DNA of 64,000 nt from Candidatus Hydrogenedentota bacterium (lineage in GTDB: Bacteria > Hydrogenedentota > Hydrogenedentia > Hydrogenedentales > CAITNO01). Below, piece by piece: positions 35,128 through 43,029 of this stretch; within the stretch, counting starts at the first letter, position 1, and each line of letters opens with the position of its first letter. A program made the position numbers and the translations under genes. The notes under the pieces were generated by a model. It made no database searches. It was not told the DNA's origin and saw only the letters and a program-made list of their open reading frames with translations. The stretch lies in assembly GCA_903893795.1 (NCBI GenBank), contig CAITNO010000027.1, positions 23,281-87,280 on the forward strand. Reading direction: 5' to 3'.

Positions 35128-36165
35128 TCAGAACAGGTCCAAGGTTTCGGGGGTCTTGGGGGGGCAGAGGATTTGGTGCAGAAGAATCAGCACCTCCGCA
35201 TCGATGGCGGCATAGTTCAACTGGTCGGCGCTGAGCGGACGGACGGTCCAGTCAGACGTTTGCAGGGCCTTGTCGAGATACAGGCCCAGTTCGCGTTCGC
35301 AAACTTCGCCCAGTTTGTGTCCGCCGGTCACGTTCTTCTTGTGCTTCTTGCGCGACGAGATGAGCGTGTCGTGGATCTTGACGATGCGGATCTGGTGTTT
35401 GGCAAACATCTGCTCTTCAAAGGCGGCGTTGTGGATGATTATTTCGACACGGTCGCTTTCCAGCACGGGCCTGATGGGCGCAAGGTCGGCAAAGGCAAGG
35501 GCGTCGACAATCCAGGTCTGTCCCGGCACGGCCAACTGGATGGTGCACAGCACACGCGGTTCCTCCAGGGTCGTTTCCACGTCGAGCGCCACCAGCGGCT
35601 CGCCCAGCAGCCGCGCGCAAAGCGCCTCAAACTCCTGGCGGTCGTCCACCCATTTCCAGGGAAAGGTGGGCTTGTAGATGCCCGCCTTGCGAATCACCGC
35701 CGCGCTCGACCGGTCCTGGAAATCGGGCGGCAGCACTTCCATCGCGCCCAACTCGCACCCCTCCAGCAGTTCCCGGAAATACGCGTCCAGTGCGGACGGT
35801 TCAGCACCGGCCTCGCGCAGCGCTGTGCGGCTGGTGACGACAAAGCGCCCGCCCGGTTTCACCAGGTCGAAGGCCTTGCGGGCGGTGTTGCGCCGCGCCT
35901 CGGGGGTCTTGAGCCGCGTGAGCACATAGTTCAGCAGCACCACGTCATAGGGGCCGGAAGGCGGCTCGGCGTAGCCAAAGGGCGGGTGGGGGTCAAAGCC
36001 GTGCACGTCGTAGCGGCGCAGCCGCAGCCAGTCCACGTCCACCCCCTGCCCGCAGCCATAGCAAAGCACCCGCTGCTCATGAACCAGCAGTCGGGTGTTA
36101 ATCAGATGCTGCAACACGGGCGCCGGGTCGCGGCGCAGATGACTGTTGGATGATGGCTCGGGCAC
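35128..36165 (-). CDS. Fusion: SAM methyltransferase-like domain + RNase D-type 3'-5' exonuclease
   Basis: 345 aa from GTG 36165, 8 nt after GGAAG (TTG 36180 is possible). Residues 10-160 match the small methyltransferase family often annotated as DNA-phosphorothioation-associated: RRDPAPVLQHLI, motif I VLCYGCGQGVDV (about 33-44), GFDPHPPFG, DVVLLNYVL. Residues 170-345 are a DEDDy exonuclease: D195/E197 in LDVETT, exo II NAAFEEQ with Glu (E250) where Asp is usual, and exo III Y318/D322 in YAAIDAE. RNase D trims tRNA 3' ends. A methyltransferase joined to it is unusual, and the partner activity (RNA or DNA) is unknown. No phosphorothioation genes are nearby. Confidence 0.82.
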   Translation of the reverse strand: MPEPSSNSHLRRDPAPVLQHLINTRLLVHEQRVLCYGCGQGVDVDWLRLRRYDVHGFDPHPPFGYAEPPSGPYDVVLLNYVLTRLKTPEARRNTARKAFDLVKPGGRFVVTSRTALREAGAEPSALDAYFRELLEGCELGAMEVLPPDFQDRSSAAVIRKAGIYKPTFPWKWVDDRQEFEALCARLLGEPLVALDVETTLEEPRVLCTIQLAVPGQTWIVDALAFADLAPIRPVLESDRVEIIIHNAAFEEQMFAKHQIRIVKIHDTLISSRKKHKKNVTGGHKLGEVCERELGLYLDKALQTSDWTVRPLSADQLNYAAIDAEVLILLHQILCPPKTPETLDLF

Positions 36166-36286
36166 GTGCGGTTCTTCCAAGTTTCAAACGGTGTTCCCCG
36201 CCTCCTTCCCGCCGTGCTGTATTTACCCTGTCGCGGGTGTCCGATGCAAGAACATGCGGAAAAGTTTCCCCCGCGCGGCCCAAACC

Positions 36287-36314
36287 TTGCGTGCGGCATG
36301 CCCTTTTCTATAGG
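36287..36314 (+). promoter_or_regulatory. Candidate promoter for the epimerase gene
   Basis: TTGCGT (36287-36292), 16-bp spacer, TATAGG (36309-36314). The transcript leader of about 115 nt would contain both palindromes at 36337-36352 and 36388-36407. Confidence 0.42.
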
Positions 36315-36336
36315 CTGAGGCGAGAAATACGTGGAA

Positions 36337-36352
36337 CAGGCGCCCTCGCCTG
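36337..36352. repeat. Small palindrome CAGGCG-CCCT-CGCCTG
   Basis: Perfect 6-bp stem with a CCCT loop. On the other strand it reads CAGGCG-AGGG-CGCCTG and shares the core CGAGGGCG with the palindrome 35 nt downstream. Confidence 0.6.
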
Positions 36353-36387
36353 ACCATCCTTAAACCCTTGGGTCTCTGATGCGGGCC

Positions 36388-36407
36388 GACAGCCGAGGGC
36401 GGCTGTC
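36388..36407. repeat. GACAGCCG palindrome, copy 1
   Basis: GACAGCCG-AGGG-CGGCTGTC, perfect 8-bp stem. Other copies lie at 56200-56219 (loop GGGG) and 63954-63973 (inverted, loop CCCT). Matching flanks (CCCAT/CCCAC/CCTAC) suggest a true repeat family. Confidence 0.85.
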
Positions 36408-36437
36408 CCATCTGTTTGAGCCCGGCGGGAGCGACGC

Positions 36438-37403
36438 ATGAAAGTACTTGTGGCGGGCGGCGCCGGCTATGTCGGCTCGGTGCTGACACCCCTGCTTTGC
36501 GAACACGGCCACGATGTCGCCATCGCGGACGCGTGCTGGTTTGGCCGTCACCTCCCCCCGGAGGTGCCGGTCATCGAAACCGAACTCTTCGCCCTGGATG
36601 AAAAGCGTTTGGGCGGCTACGATGCGATGGTGTTCATCGCCGGCCTTTCCAACGACCCCATGGCCGAGTTCGACCCGGCGCTCAATTTCAAGCAAAATGC
36701 GGCGCTTCCGGCCTATCTGGCCTATTGCGCCCGTCTGGCCGGGGTGCGGCGCTTCGTTTACGGATCGTCCTGCTCGATTTACGGGCACACGGGCGATTTG
36801 CTCTGCTTCGAAGATTCCCCCACCTCCTGCACCTATCCCTACGGCGTCTCCAAACATCAGGGCGAACTGGGTGCCATGCTGCTGTCCGGCCCCGAATACT
36901 CCGTCATCGCGCTGCGCCAGGGCACCGTCAACGGGCACAGCCCGCGCATGCGGTTCGACCTGATCGTGAACACCATGTACCGCAGCGCCATTGTGGAGGG
37001 GCGCATCACCGTAAGCCACCCCGACATCTGGCGGCCCATTATCGACGTGCGCGACACCGCCGCCGCCTTCGTGCGCGCCGTCGAGGCCCCCGAGGGGCTG
37101 AGCGGCGTATTTAATGTCGCCCGCGACAATTTCACGGTGGGGCAGGTGGCCGAGGCCATTCAGGGCGAACTGCGGCGACTCGAAGGGCTCGACGTGCCCA
37201 TCGTGAACCTGAACCGGCCGGACCCGCGCAACTATCGGGTGGACTGTTCCCGCGCCCGCGAGGTGCTCGGGTTCAATCCGCAGCACGACCTCGCCTCCAC
37301 GGTCCGGTCGCTGCACGAACACCGTTCCGAATACCGCGACTTTACGGACGACAACCTCTACAACATTCGTGTCTTCAAGAAAATGCAGGCCGGGGAGCTA
37401 TAG
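36438..37403 (+). CDS. NAD-dependent epimerase/dehydratase (extended SDR), nucleotide-sugar type
   Basis: 321 aa. N-terminal GGAGYVG (7-13) is the extended-SDR cofactor motif, and the catalytic pair is Y135-x3-K139 (YPYGVSK), with the serine region YGSSCSIYG (108-116). GalE/RmlB relatives act on UDP- or dTDP-sugars to make surface-polysaccharide precursors. The exact substrate is not evident. GGGAG lies 6 nt before the ATG. The neighbouring genes are a 46-aa peptide and an SGNH hydrolase; closely spaced, they may form one transcript that modifies surface sugars. Confidence 0.88.
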   Translation: MKVLVAGGAGYVGSVLTPLLCEHGHDVAIADACWFGRHLPPEVPVIETELFALDEKRLGGYDAMVFIAGLSNDPMAEFDPALNFKQNAALPAYLAYCARLAGVRRFVYGSSCSIYGHTGDLLCFEDSPTSCTYPYGVSKHQGELGAMLLSGPEYSVIALRQGTVNGHSPRMRFDLIVNTMYRSAIVEGRITVSHPDIWRPIIDVRDTAAAFVRAVEAPEGLSGVFNVARDNFTVGQVAEAIQGELRRLEGLDVPIVNLNRPDPRNYRVDCSRAREVLGFNPQHDLASTVRSLHEHRSEYRDFTDDNLYNIRVFKKMQAGEL

Positions 37404-37448
37404 CCCGCCCGTCCGTCTTGGGCGGACCAAAATGGAGACCACAAAACC

Positions 37449-37589
37449 ATGCGCCATCGACCCCTTATCCCGCACCGGCCCGCAAAGGCACAAAGCATTG
37501 AGGGAATCCTCGATGTAATCCTCCAGATTCTTGCCGTAATCGAGGCGCTTTACAACGTGATTACCGGCCTCTTCGGCAACGCGCGCTGA
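37449..37589 (+). CDS. Small hydrophobic peptide, 46 aa
   Basis: An open frame from ATG 37449 to TGA 37587-37589 encodes a basic N-terminus (MRHRPLIPHRPAKAQ) and a hydrophobic amphipathic helix (GILDVILQILAVIEAL), ending GLFGNAR. It fits neatly between the epimerase stop and the SGNH-hydrolase GTG, 4 nt after its stop. GGAG is about 11 nt upstream. The composition suggests a small membrane-associated protein. It could also be a chance frame in GC-rich DNA; the tight spacing argues for a gene. Confidence 0.45.
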   Translation: MRHRPLIPHRPAKAQSIEGILDVILQILAVIEALYNVITGLFGNAR

Positions 37590-37593
37590 CCCC

Positions 37594-39108
37594 GTGTCCG
37601 ACCAGCGCCCAAATGCCGCGCCTTCGGGCAACCCCTGGCCCCGCCGCCTCTTCATTGCCCTGGGAATCCTGTTTTGGGTGGTGGCCGTGGCGGCAGGACT
37701 GGAACTCTTCGCGGCGGTGCGGGACCAGGCCAATGACCGCCTGGCCCACCAGGTTGAGTCAGGTTTGTACGCTGACGGGGCCAGCGGTCCCGATGACGCC
37801 GTTGTACGCGACTACGCCCCCGAGCCTCCGGCCGTCGGCAAGGATTTCGAGGCGCGCCGCGCCTTTTTCTCCCTCAATGAGCCGGACCGGAACGCCCAAG
37901 CCGCCCGGCGGGGGGAAGTGGTGGCGTTCTGCAGGCCCAATGGGGAAATAGAACAGCTTTGGTTACCGCCGGACGGCACGGCAGCGGCGGAAGTCATCGC
38001 CTTTGGCAGGAGTCTGAAGACAGGCGCCTTCCTGCCCGGCGCCCTTCCCGCCGAATCTTCCGCCGATGTGCCCTATGCCTTTACCGAGGCCCTGGGCGGC
38101 GGCAGGCCCCTGCGCGAGTATCCCATCGCCCAGCCCGGTGGGGCCGCCCCCTATGTCATGCAGTTTGCCTGGGAGGCTTCGCCCGACAGGCATACCGTGG
38201 CAGTTTTTGTGCGGCCATCCATGTGGAAACGGCTCTGGCAGGAATTTCGCCCCGGCGTGCGCCAGTCAGACGCGATGGACCTGCGCATCAATGCCCGGGG
38301 CTTCCGCGATGACGAGGTCATACTTCCCAAACCGCCCCACGTGTACCGCATTGTCTGTGTGGGAGGTTCGACGACTGCGGAGGGGCTTTCGGGCGCGCTG
38401 ACCTATCCCGGCATGGTCGAGACGAAATTCGCGCGGGCGCTTGGTCCCGGCCGGGTGGACGTGGTCAATGCGGGCATTTTCGCCCTCGCCAGCCAGGGCG
38501 AGATGGATCACCTGGACGACTATCTGGCGCTTGAGCCGGATCTGGTGGTGCACTACAACTTCGTGAACGATGTCCCCGCCATTTCTGGACGCTGGCTGGA
38601 ATCCAAAGCGTTGCTGGACCGCGTCCGCGCCGGGCTGCTGCGGGTGCGCTTCGTCTATGATTTTATGAACCCCCTGCTCCTGCCCAACAACGCCGTCATC
38701 GACCGTGCCCTGGACGAAACGATTCTGGCCAATCTGTCCAGGCTTGCCGATGCCTGCCGCGCAAAGGGGGTCGAACTGGCCCTGTGCACCTTTGCTGCGC
38801 CCGATTACCACGGGCTGGACCGGGCGCAACGCGCCTTTTTCGATTACCGCATCAACAACATGCTTTGGGGGCGCCTGATGAACATGGCGTCCTATCTGCG
38901 TCTGGTGGAGCGCTACAATGCCCGCGTCCGTGCTTTCGGCGCCGAGCGGGGCCTGCGGGTCATTCCCGTGGCCGAATCGCTCACCGGGGGTTCGGAATGC
39001 TTCACGGACATCTGCCACCTGCGGCCCCGGGGCATAGAACACAAGGCCCAGATTGTCTTCGACGCCCTGCGCGACACGGTTGAAAAGGGGCTCGAAGCAA
39101 AAAAATGA
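37594..39108 (+). CDS. Membrane-anchored SGNH/GDSL hydrolase
   Basis: 504 aa from GTG 37594. One transmembrane anchor (about 19-41) is followed by a region of about 170 residues of unclear fold, then an SGNH domain. Block I is GGSTTAEG (S259 nucleophile), the Gly/Asn oxyanion blocks are near VNAGIFALAS and NFVNDVP, and the Asp-His pair is D472/H475 in FTDICHL. Such domains deacetylate or acetylate polysaccharides or act as esterases at the outer face of the inner membrane. The epimerase and 46-aa peptide just upstream suggest it modifies a surface glycan. Confidence 0.82.
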   Translation: MSDQRPNAAPSGNPWPRRLFIALGILFWVVAVAAGLELFAAVRDQANDRLAHQVESGLYADGASGPDDAVVRDYAPEPPAVGKDFEARRAFFSLNEPDRNAQAARRGEVVAFCRPNGEIEQLWLPPDGTAAAEVIAFGRSLKTGAFLPGALPAESSADVPYAFTEALGGGRPLREYPIAQPGGAAPYVMQFAWEASPDRHTVAVFVRPSMWKRLWQEFRPGVRQSDAMDLRINARGFRDDEVILPKPPHVYRIVCVGGSTTAEGLSGALTYPGMVETKFARALGPGRVDVVNAGIFALASQGEMDHLDDYLALEPDLVVHYNFVNDVPAISGRWLESKALLDRVRAGLLRVRFVYDFMNPLLLPNNAVIDRALDETILANLSRLADACRAKGVELALCTFAAPDYHGLDRAQRAFFDYRINNMLWGRLMNMASYLRLVERYNARVRAFGAERGLRVIPVAESLTGGSECFTDICHLRPRGIEHKAQIVFDALRDTVEKGLEAKK

Positions 39109-39145
39109 CCCGGCAGCGCACCCTTTGATGCTCCGCCGGGACAGT
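39109..39145 (+). terminator. Weak terminator-like stem between convergent genes
   Basis: CCCGGC (39109-39114) and GCCGGG (39135-39140) start directly after the SGNH stop, followed by ACAGTTTCTT. The stem is short and the loop 20 nt. Confidence 0.35.
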
Positions 39146-39166
39146 TTCTTGATTGGACCGGATGGG

Positions 39167-39487
39167 TCAGCCGATGGCCGCGTCGAGCGCCTTGGCCAGG
39201 TCGGCCTTGCCCGTCACGCCCACAAAGCGCTTCACTTCGGCGCCGTCCTTGAAGACGATCAGCGTCGGGATGCTGTTCACGCCCAGTTTCACGGCGATGT
39301 TCTGGCACTCGTCCACATCCACCTTCGCCACCAGCGCCTTGCCTTCGTATTCGGCGGCCACCTGGTCAATAATCGGACCCATCATGCGGCAAGGGCCGCA
39401 CCACTCCGCCCAGAAATCCACCAGCGACACGCCGCTGCCTGTTTCCTGCGCGAAGCTCTGCTCGTTGACAGCCTTGGCATTGCTCAT
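39167..39487 (-). CDS. trxA: Thioredoxin
   Basis: 106 aa, standard thioredoxin length, with active site WCGPC (C30, C33), the buried-Asp strand LVDFWA and the cis-proline SIPT. There is no signal peptide, so it is the cytoplasmic disulfide reductase that serves ribonucleotide reductase and other enzymes. AAGGAGGA lies just upstream of the ATG, and a strong promoter lies at 39553-39581. Convergent with the SGNH gene. Confidence 0.97.
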   Translation of the reverse strand: MSNAKAVNEQSFAQETGSGVSLVDFWAEWCGPCRMMGPIIDQVAAEYEGKALVAKVDVDECQNIAVKLGVNSIPTLIVFKDGAEVKRFVGVTGKADLAKALDAAIG

Positions 39488-39552
39488 TGAAATTTCCTCC
39501 TTGATAAAATGATGTCACCGCAAACGGTCTACTTTCCCGTTAACTTAACCAG

Positions 39553-39581
39553 ATTATAGACACCGCCCCAACGCAGGGCAA
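39553..39581 (-). promoter_or_regulatory. Strong sigma70-type promoter for trxA
   Basis: Minus strand: TTGCCC (39576-39581), 17-bp spacer, perfect TATAAT (39553-39558). Predicted leader about 60 nt. Confidence 0.72.
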
Positions 39582-39761
39582 ACCGGCTTGGATTAGAACC
39601 ACAACACCCGGAACAAAGGCTGTCATTCCCATAGACGGTTGAGGGCTGACATAATGCGCGCTCTGCGGGAGCGGGCCGGTATGCTATTATTCACAAATGC
39701 GGCGTGGACAAAGCGCATCTGAACCGGCGCCATGCGCCGGAGATGCGGAGGTTTTCCTATT

Positions 39762-41057
39762 ATGCAATTGATTTCAGGGCTGCGGCATTGGGCGGGACTG
39801 GTTGTGGCTGTCGCCTTGACCGTGCCCGTGGCCGTGGCGCAGACGCCCGCTCCGGCCCCGGCTCCGGCCCAACAGCAACCGGCGGCCGGTCAGGCCGCCC
39901 CACCCCCGGCACCCGGACAGAATCCGGGGGCGCCCCGGGGGGGCGGAGGACGCGCCGTGCCTGCGGCCAAACCCACAAAGGCCGCCCAGCCCACCCGCTC
40001 AGACTCACGTCCGCAGAGTCCGTTCCACCGCCAGGGCACGCCTGAGCCGGGCCAACAGCCCGGACAGCCCCCGGCCGCAGGACAGCCTCCCGCGCCGCCG
40101 CAACCGGGACAACCGCAAGGTCAGGCGGCCGCGCCGCCCAAAAGCCAGGCCCCCGCACCGCCCGCCGCCCGCGCACAGCCCAAGGCTGGGCAGGCAGCCC
40201 CCAATCCCCCGGCCAAACCCGCACCAGCCGCACCGCCCCCGGCCCCCCCAAGACGAGGCCAGAGACCGGCACCGGCAGCACCCGCGCCGACAGCACCGGC
40301 GGCACCCGCCGCAGCAGCCCCCCCTGCGCCCCCGGCGGCACAGGTGCCTGTCCTGAATATTCCCGCACTGCCACAGCCAAAGCCGTCTGCGGCGCCACCG
40401 CCCGCGCCCTCGGCACCCCCCACGCAGCCAGCTTCAGGCCAGCCTGCCCCCCCTGCGGCGGCCGGAGCAACGGCACCTCCTCCAGCGCCTGCGACTCCGC
40501 GCCCAGCCTCGCCCGAACTGGCGGTAAAGCCTTTCGCCCCCGGTGCCGCCATGACGCCTGCAGCCAGCGCCGCACGCAGTGGCGAACTCAATCCCAACAC
40601 CTATTTTGTCGACTGGAAGAACAATGTGCCTGCCGGGTGGTCCGTGTGGAATCCCGCCAAAGGCTGCTCGGTAAAGCCGCGGCCCGATGAGTCCGGAAGA
40701 TCCTCGGTGGTTGAACTGGTACCCAGCCCGGAGGGCTTCGTCGATTTCAGTTGCAACACCCTCAAGGCCAAGGAGGTCGGGATAAGCGCCGGGGATTCAC
40801 TCCTGATTGAGGTGGAACTGCGTGCCGACGCTGATGCGCCGCTTGAACTCATGCTCAAAATGCTTCCAGCCACCTCCGGCGTGGACCTGCACCTGCCCTA
40901 CACCGGAGAGGGCGTCTGGCGCACCCTGCGCATTTCCGTGACCGTGCCCGCCGTGGAGGTTGAATCGGTGGACTTTGCCGTCCGCCTGCGCGGCGTCAAG
41001 CAGGGCACGCTCGCCCTGGTGCGCCGTGTGAGCATTATGCTCACTTCACCGCTCTGA
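39762..41057 (+). CDS. Secreted proline/alanine-rich protein with C-terminal beta-sandwich domain
   Basis: 431 aa from ATG 39762, 10 nt after GGAGG. A signal peptide ends at AVAQT (about 27). Residues 28-265 are almost only Pro, Ala, Gln and Gly, an extended flexible or wall-spanning tether. Residues 285-431 form a compact domain (PAGWSVWNPAKGCSVKPR, VVELVPSPEGFVDFSC, WRTLRISVTVP) with the strand pattern of carbohydrate-binding modules of the CBM4/9 type. A glycan-binding surface protein is likely; no enzymatic residues are seen. It precedes the polysaccharide transferase genes. Confidence 0.75.
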   Translation: MQLISGLRHWAGLVVAVALTVPVAVAQTPAPAPAPAQQQPAAGQAAPPPAPGQNPGAPRGGGGRAVPAAKPTKAAQPTRSDSRPQSPFHRQGTPEPGQQPGQPPAAGQPPAPPQPGQPQGQAAAPPKSQAPAPPAARAQPKAGQAAPNPPAKPAPAAPPPAPPRRGQRPAPAAPAPTAPAAPAAAAPPAPPAAQVPVLNIPALPQPKPSAAPPPAPSAPPTQPASGQPAPPAAAGATAPPPAPATPRPASPELAVKPFAPGAAMTPAASAARSGELNPNTYFVDWKNNVPAGWSVWNPAKGCSVKPRPDESGRSSVVELVPSPEGFVDFSCNTLKAKEVGISAGDSLLIEVELRADADAPLELMLKMLPATSGVDLHLPYTGEGVWRTLRISVTVPAVEVESVDFAVRLRGVKQGTLALVRRVSIMLTSPL

Positions 41058-41148
41058 TCGCCTCGCGGTGGGGCGATTCCTGGAAATTCAAATCTGGTCG
41101 GCAAGGTTAGGGCACGCACGGCTGCCTGACAGGGGATAGCGCTGTTTC

Positions 41149-42867
41149 ATGGAGAATCTGGCGGCAGATGCAACCAAGGGAGAGGGTTTTGGGTGTTCAT
41201 GCAAACGCATCCAAGCGGTGGCGCTTTGGGTGCTTTTCGCCGCCATTCTAGCCCTCGGCACGGCAAACCGCTTTCAGGGCATAACAGAACGGGGCATTCT
41301 CGCATACGATTCCGCGGACATCTATGCGCGGGTGTGCTGCCGAATCGAAGGGCATGAACCGCTGGGAGTTCCCCGATTCCAGCCGGTTTCCGAATACTTG
41401 TACGTGCTTGGCATGAAACTGCTTGGAAAGCATGATTACGCGCCGATGGCAGTAAACGCCCTCTTCGACGTTGGCAGCATGGCGCTGCTTTTCTTCCTGT
41501 CCCGGCGGATTCTGCGCAACGCATGGGCGGCACTGGCCTGCATGGGACTTTATGCGGTCATGTGGGGGGCCATCGGTCTCTCGCACCAGCTGACGACCCA
41601 TCCCGTGGCCACTTTTTTCACCCTGGTGACTTTCTGGGTTTTTATTCGGTACACGGAAGAGGTGGAGCGGGCCGAAGACGGGCGCCCCCTTCGCTGGCTC
41701 GCGCTCTCGGGAATCTTCGCCGGCATTTCCCTGGCCAGCCACATGTCAGTCGAGTTTTTGTGCGTGGCCTTCGTTGTCTTGATTGCCATGAAGACGGCTT
41801 CGCTTGAGGGGATGACGCACTGGAAAAAGCTCTGGCGTTTCCTGCTACACGCTGCGATCTTTTCCACCTGTGTCTTTTCCGTCATCGGGGTCTGTGTCTG
41901 CACGGAACTGGCCTCCAGGGGTTCCAAGGCTCTTCTGGAGGATGTGCGGGTTCTCTCCAACCTGAGAACCACAAACAAATGGGTCCTTGAGCGCCATTAC
42001 AAACCCCGGGTGGCCGCCAACAAGATCCGCCCCACCATCACCTCCGGCACGCTGGACCATCTGACACTGGGCACCGAATCCCTGGTGAACGGGGAACCGG
42101 CGCTGGATGATCTCACCAATTACTGGTATGGCGACAATCCCTATTCGCTGGCCGTTTTCTTGAACATTCCGATCATGATTTTTCTCGCGGGCAGAAGGCG
42201 CAAAGGGTTGTTTCCCGGTTACGCCCTGTATGTGCTCACCACGGCCCTCATTCTCGGTTTCTACGTGTCCTACACGGCCTACTACGTGCAGCACTTCCGG
42301 TATCTTCTGAATGTGATGCCGTTCCTGATTATCAATCTCTTCTTCTGGGTCCTGCTGCTGTCGCGGGAACTGCTCCCGCGCCGCTGCGAGGCGCTGGTTG
42401 TCATCGCTGTCGCTTTGGCGGGATTTTGGGGGCAGAAGATTACCCTGCCGGGGGACCAGGCCCTTCTTGAGCCCACCCCGTGCAGACAGATCTCCAATGC
42501 GCTGGCCGGAAGGGAAACGGGGCCTGCTTCCCGGCTGCTGATGGCCCACCCCGCCTACCTCTTCGGCACGGGTGAGTTGGGCTGGACTTTGGGGGTCGTA
42601 TATTTTCGGGACAGTGTGGTCCTTCCGTTTCCCAAGGCCCAGGCCCTTGCCGACCCCAGGAAGTTCTTTGATGACTTTCGCATTCGTTACGTGTTTACAG
42701 ACCTTTCCGGCATGGAAGGTCTTTTGAACAGGGAGGAACTTCGCGCCGACCCGGCCCTTTCGCAGAAAATCAGAGACCTTCTGGGCAGGGCAAATCCGCG
42801 CGAAATCGGCAGGGTCGGGAACCAGGGATGTGAAGGGATCGTCTATGAAATCAACCGGCAATTGTAG
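41149..42867 (+). CDS. GT-C fold membrane glycosyltransferase (ArnT/PMT-like), paralog 1
   Basis: 572 aa with about eleven membrane segments. The first helix is followed by a periplasmic loop with an acidic residue pair (AYDSADIYAR; about 51-60) where GT-C enzymes carry their catalytic Asp. The C-terminal part is soluble. GT-C enzymes move sugars from polyprenyl-phosphate donors onto lipid A, proteins or polysaccharides at the outer face of the membrane. The next gene is a close paralog (for example LEPTPCRQI, TSGTLDHLTLGTESLVNG and DLSGMEGLLNREE are shared or nearly so), so the pair arose by tandem duplication. Specificity is unknown. Confidence 0.8.
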   Translation: MENLAADATKGEGFGCSCKRIQAVALWVLFAAILALGTANRFQGITERGILAYDSADIYARVCCRIEGHEPLGVPRFQPVSEYLYVLGMKLLGKHDYAPMAVNALFDVGSMALLFFLSRRILRNAWAALACMGLYAVMWGAIGLSHQLTTHPVATFFTLVTFWVFIRYTEEVERAEDGRPLRWLALSGIFAGISLASHMSVEFLCVAFVVLIAMKTASLEGMTHWKKLWRFLLHAAIFSTCVFSVIGVCVCTELASRGSKALLEDVRVLSNLRTTNKWVLERHYKPRVAANKIRPTITSGTLDHLTLGTESLVNGEPALDDLTNYWYGDNPYSLAVFLNIPIMIFLAGRRRKGLFPGYALYVLTTALILGFYVSYTAYYVQHFRYLLNVMPFLIINLFFWVLLLSRELLPRRCEALVVIAVALAGFWGQKITLPGDQALLEPTPCRQISNALAGRETGPASRLLMAHPAYLFGTGELGWTLGVVYFRDSVVLPFPKAQALADPRKFFDDFRIRYVFTDLSGMEGLLNREELRADPALSQKIRDLLGRANPREIGRVGNQGCEGIVYEINRQL

Positions 42868-43029
42868 CTTCAACGACAAAGGCCCCGCCGGTCTCGCGTC
42901 TGGCCATCCCCTGAAAAATGCGGCTGAAATGGTTCATATTCTTGGCGTCCCTTTTTCAACTATACTGTGCGCAGTCTTGACGGACTTGATTGATTGACAG
43001 GACTTGTTGACGGCCAGGGAGAGACCGTT

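Noticed and set aside
42938..42966. Promoter before the second GT-C gene
   Set aside because: TATACT is good, but no acceptable -35 lies at 16-18 bp; kept only as a remark.
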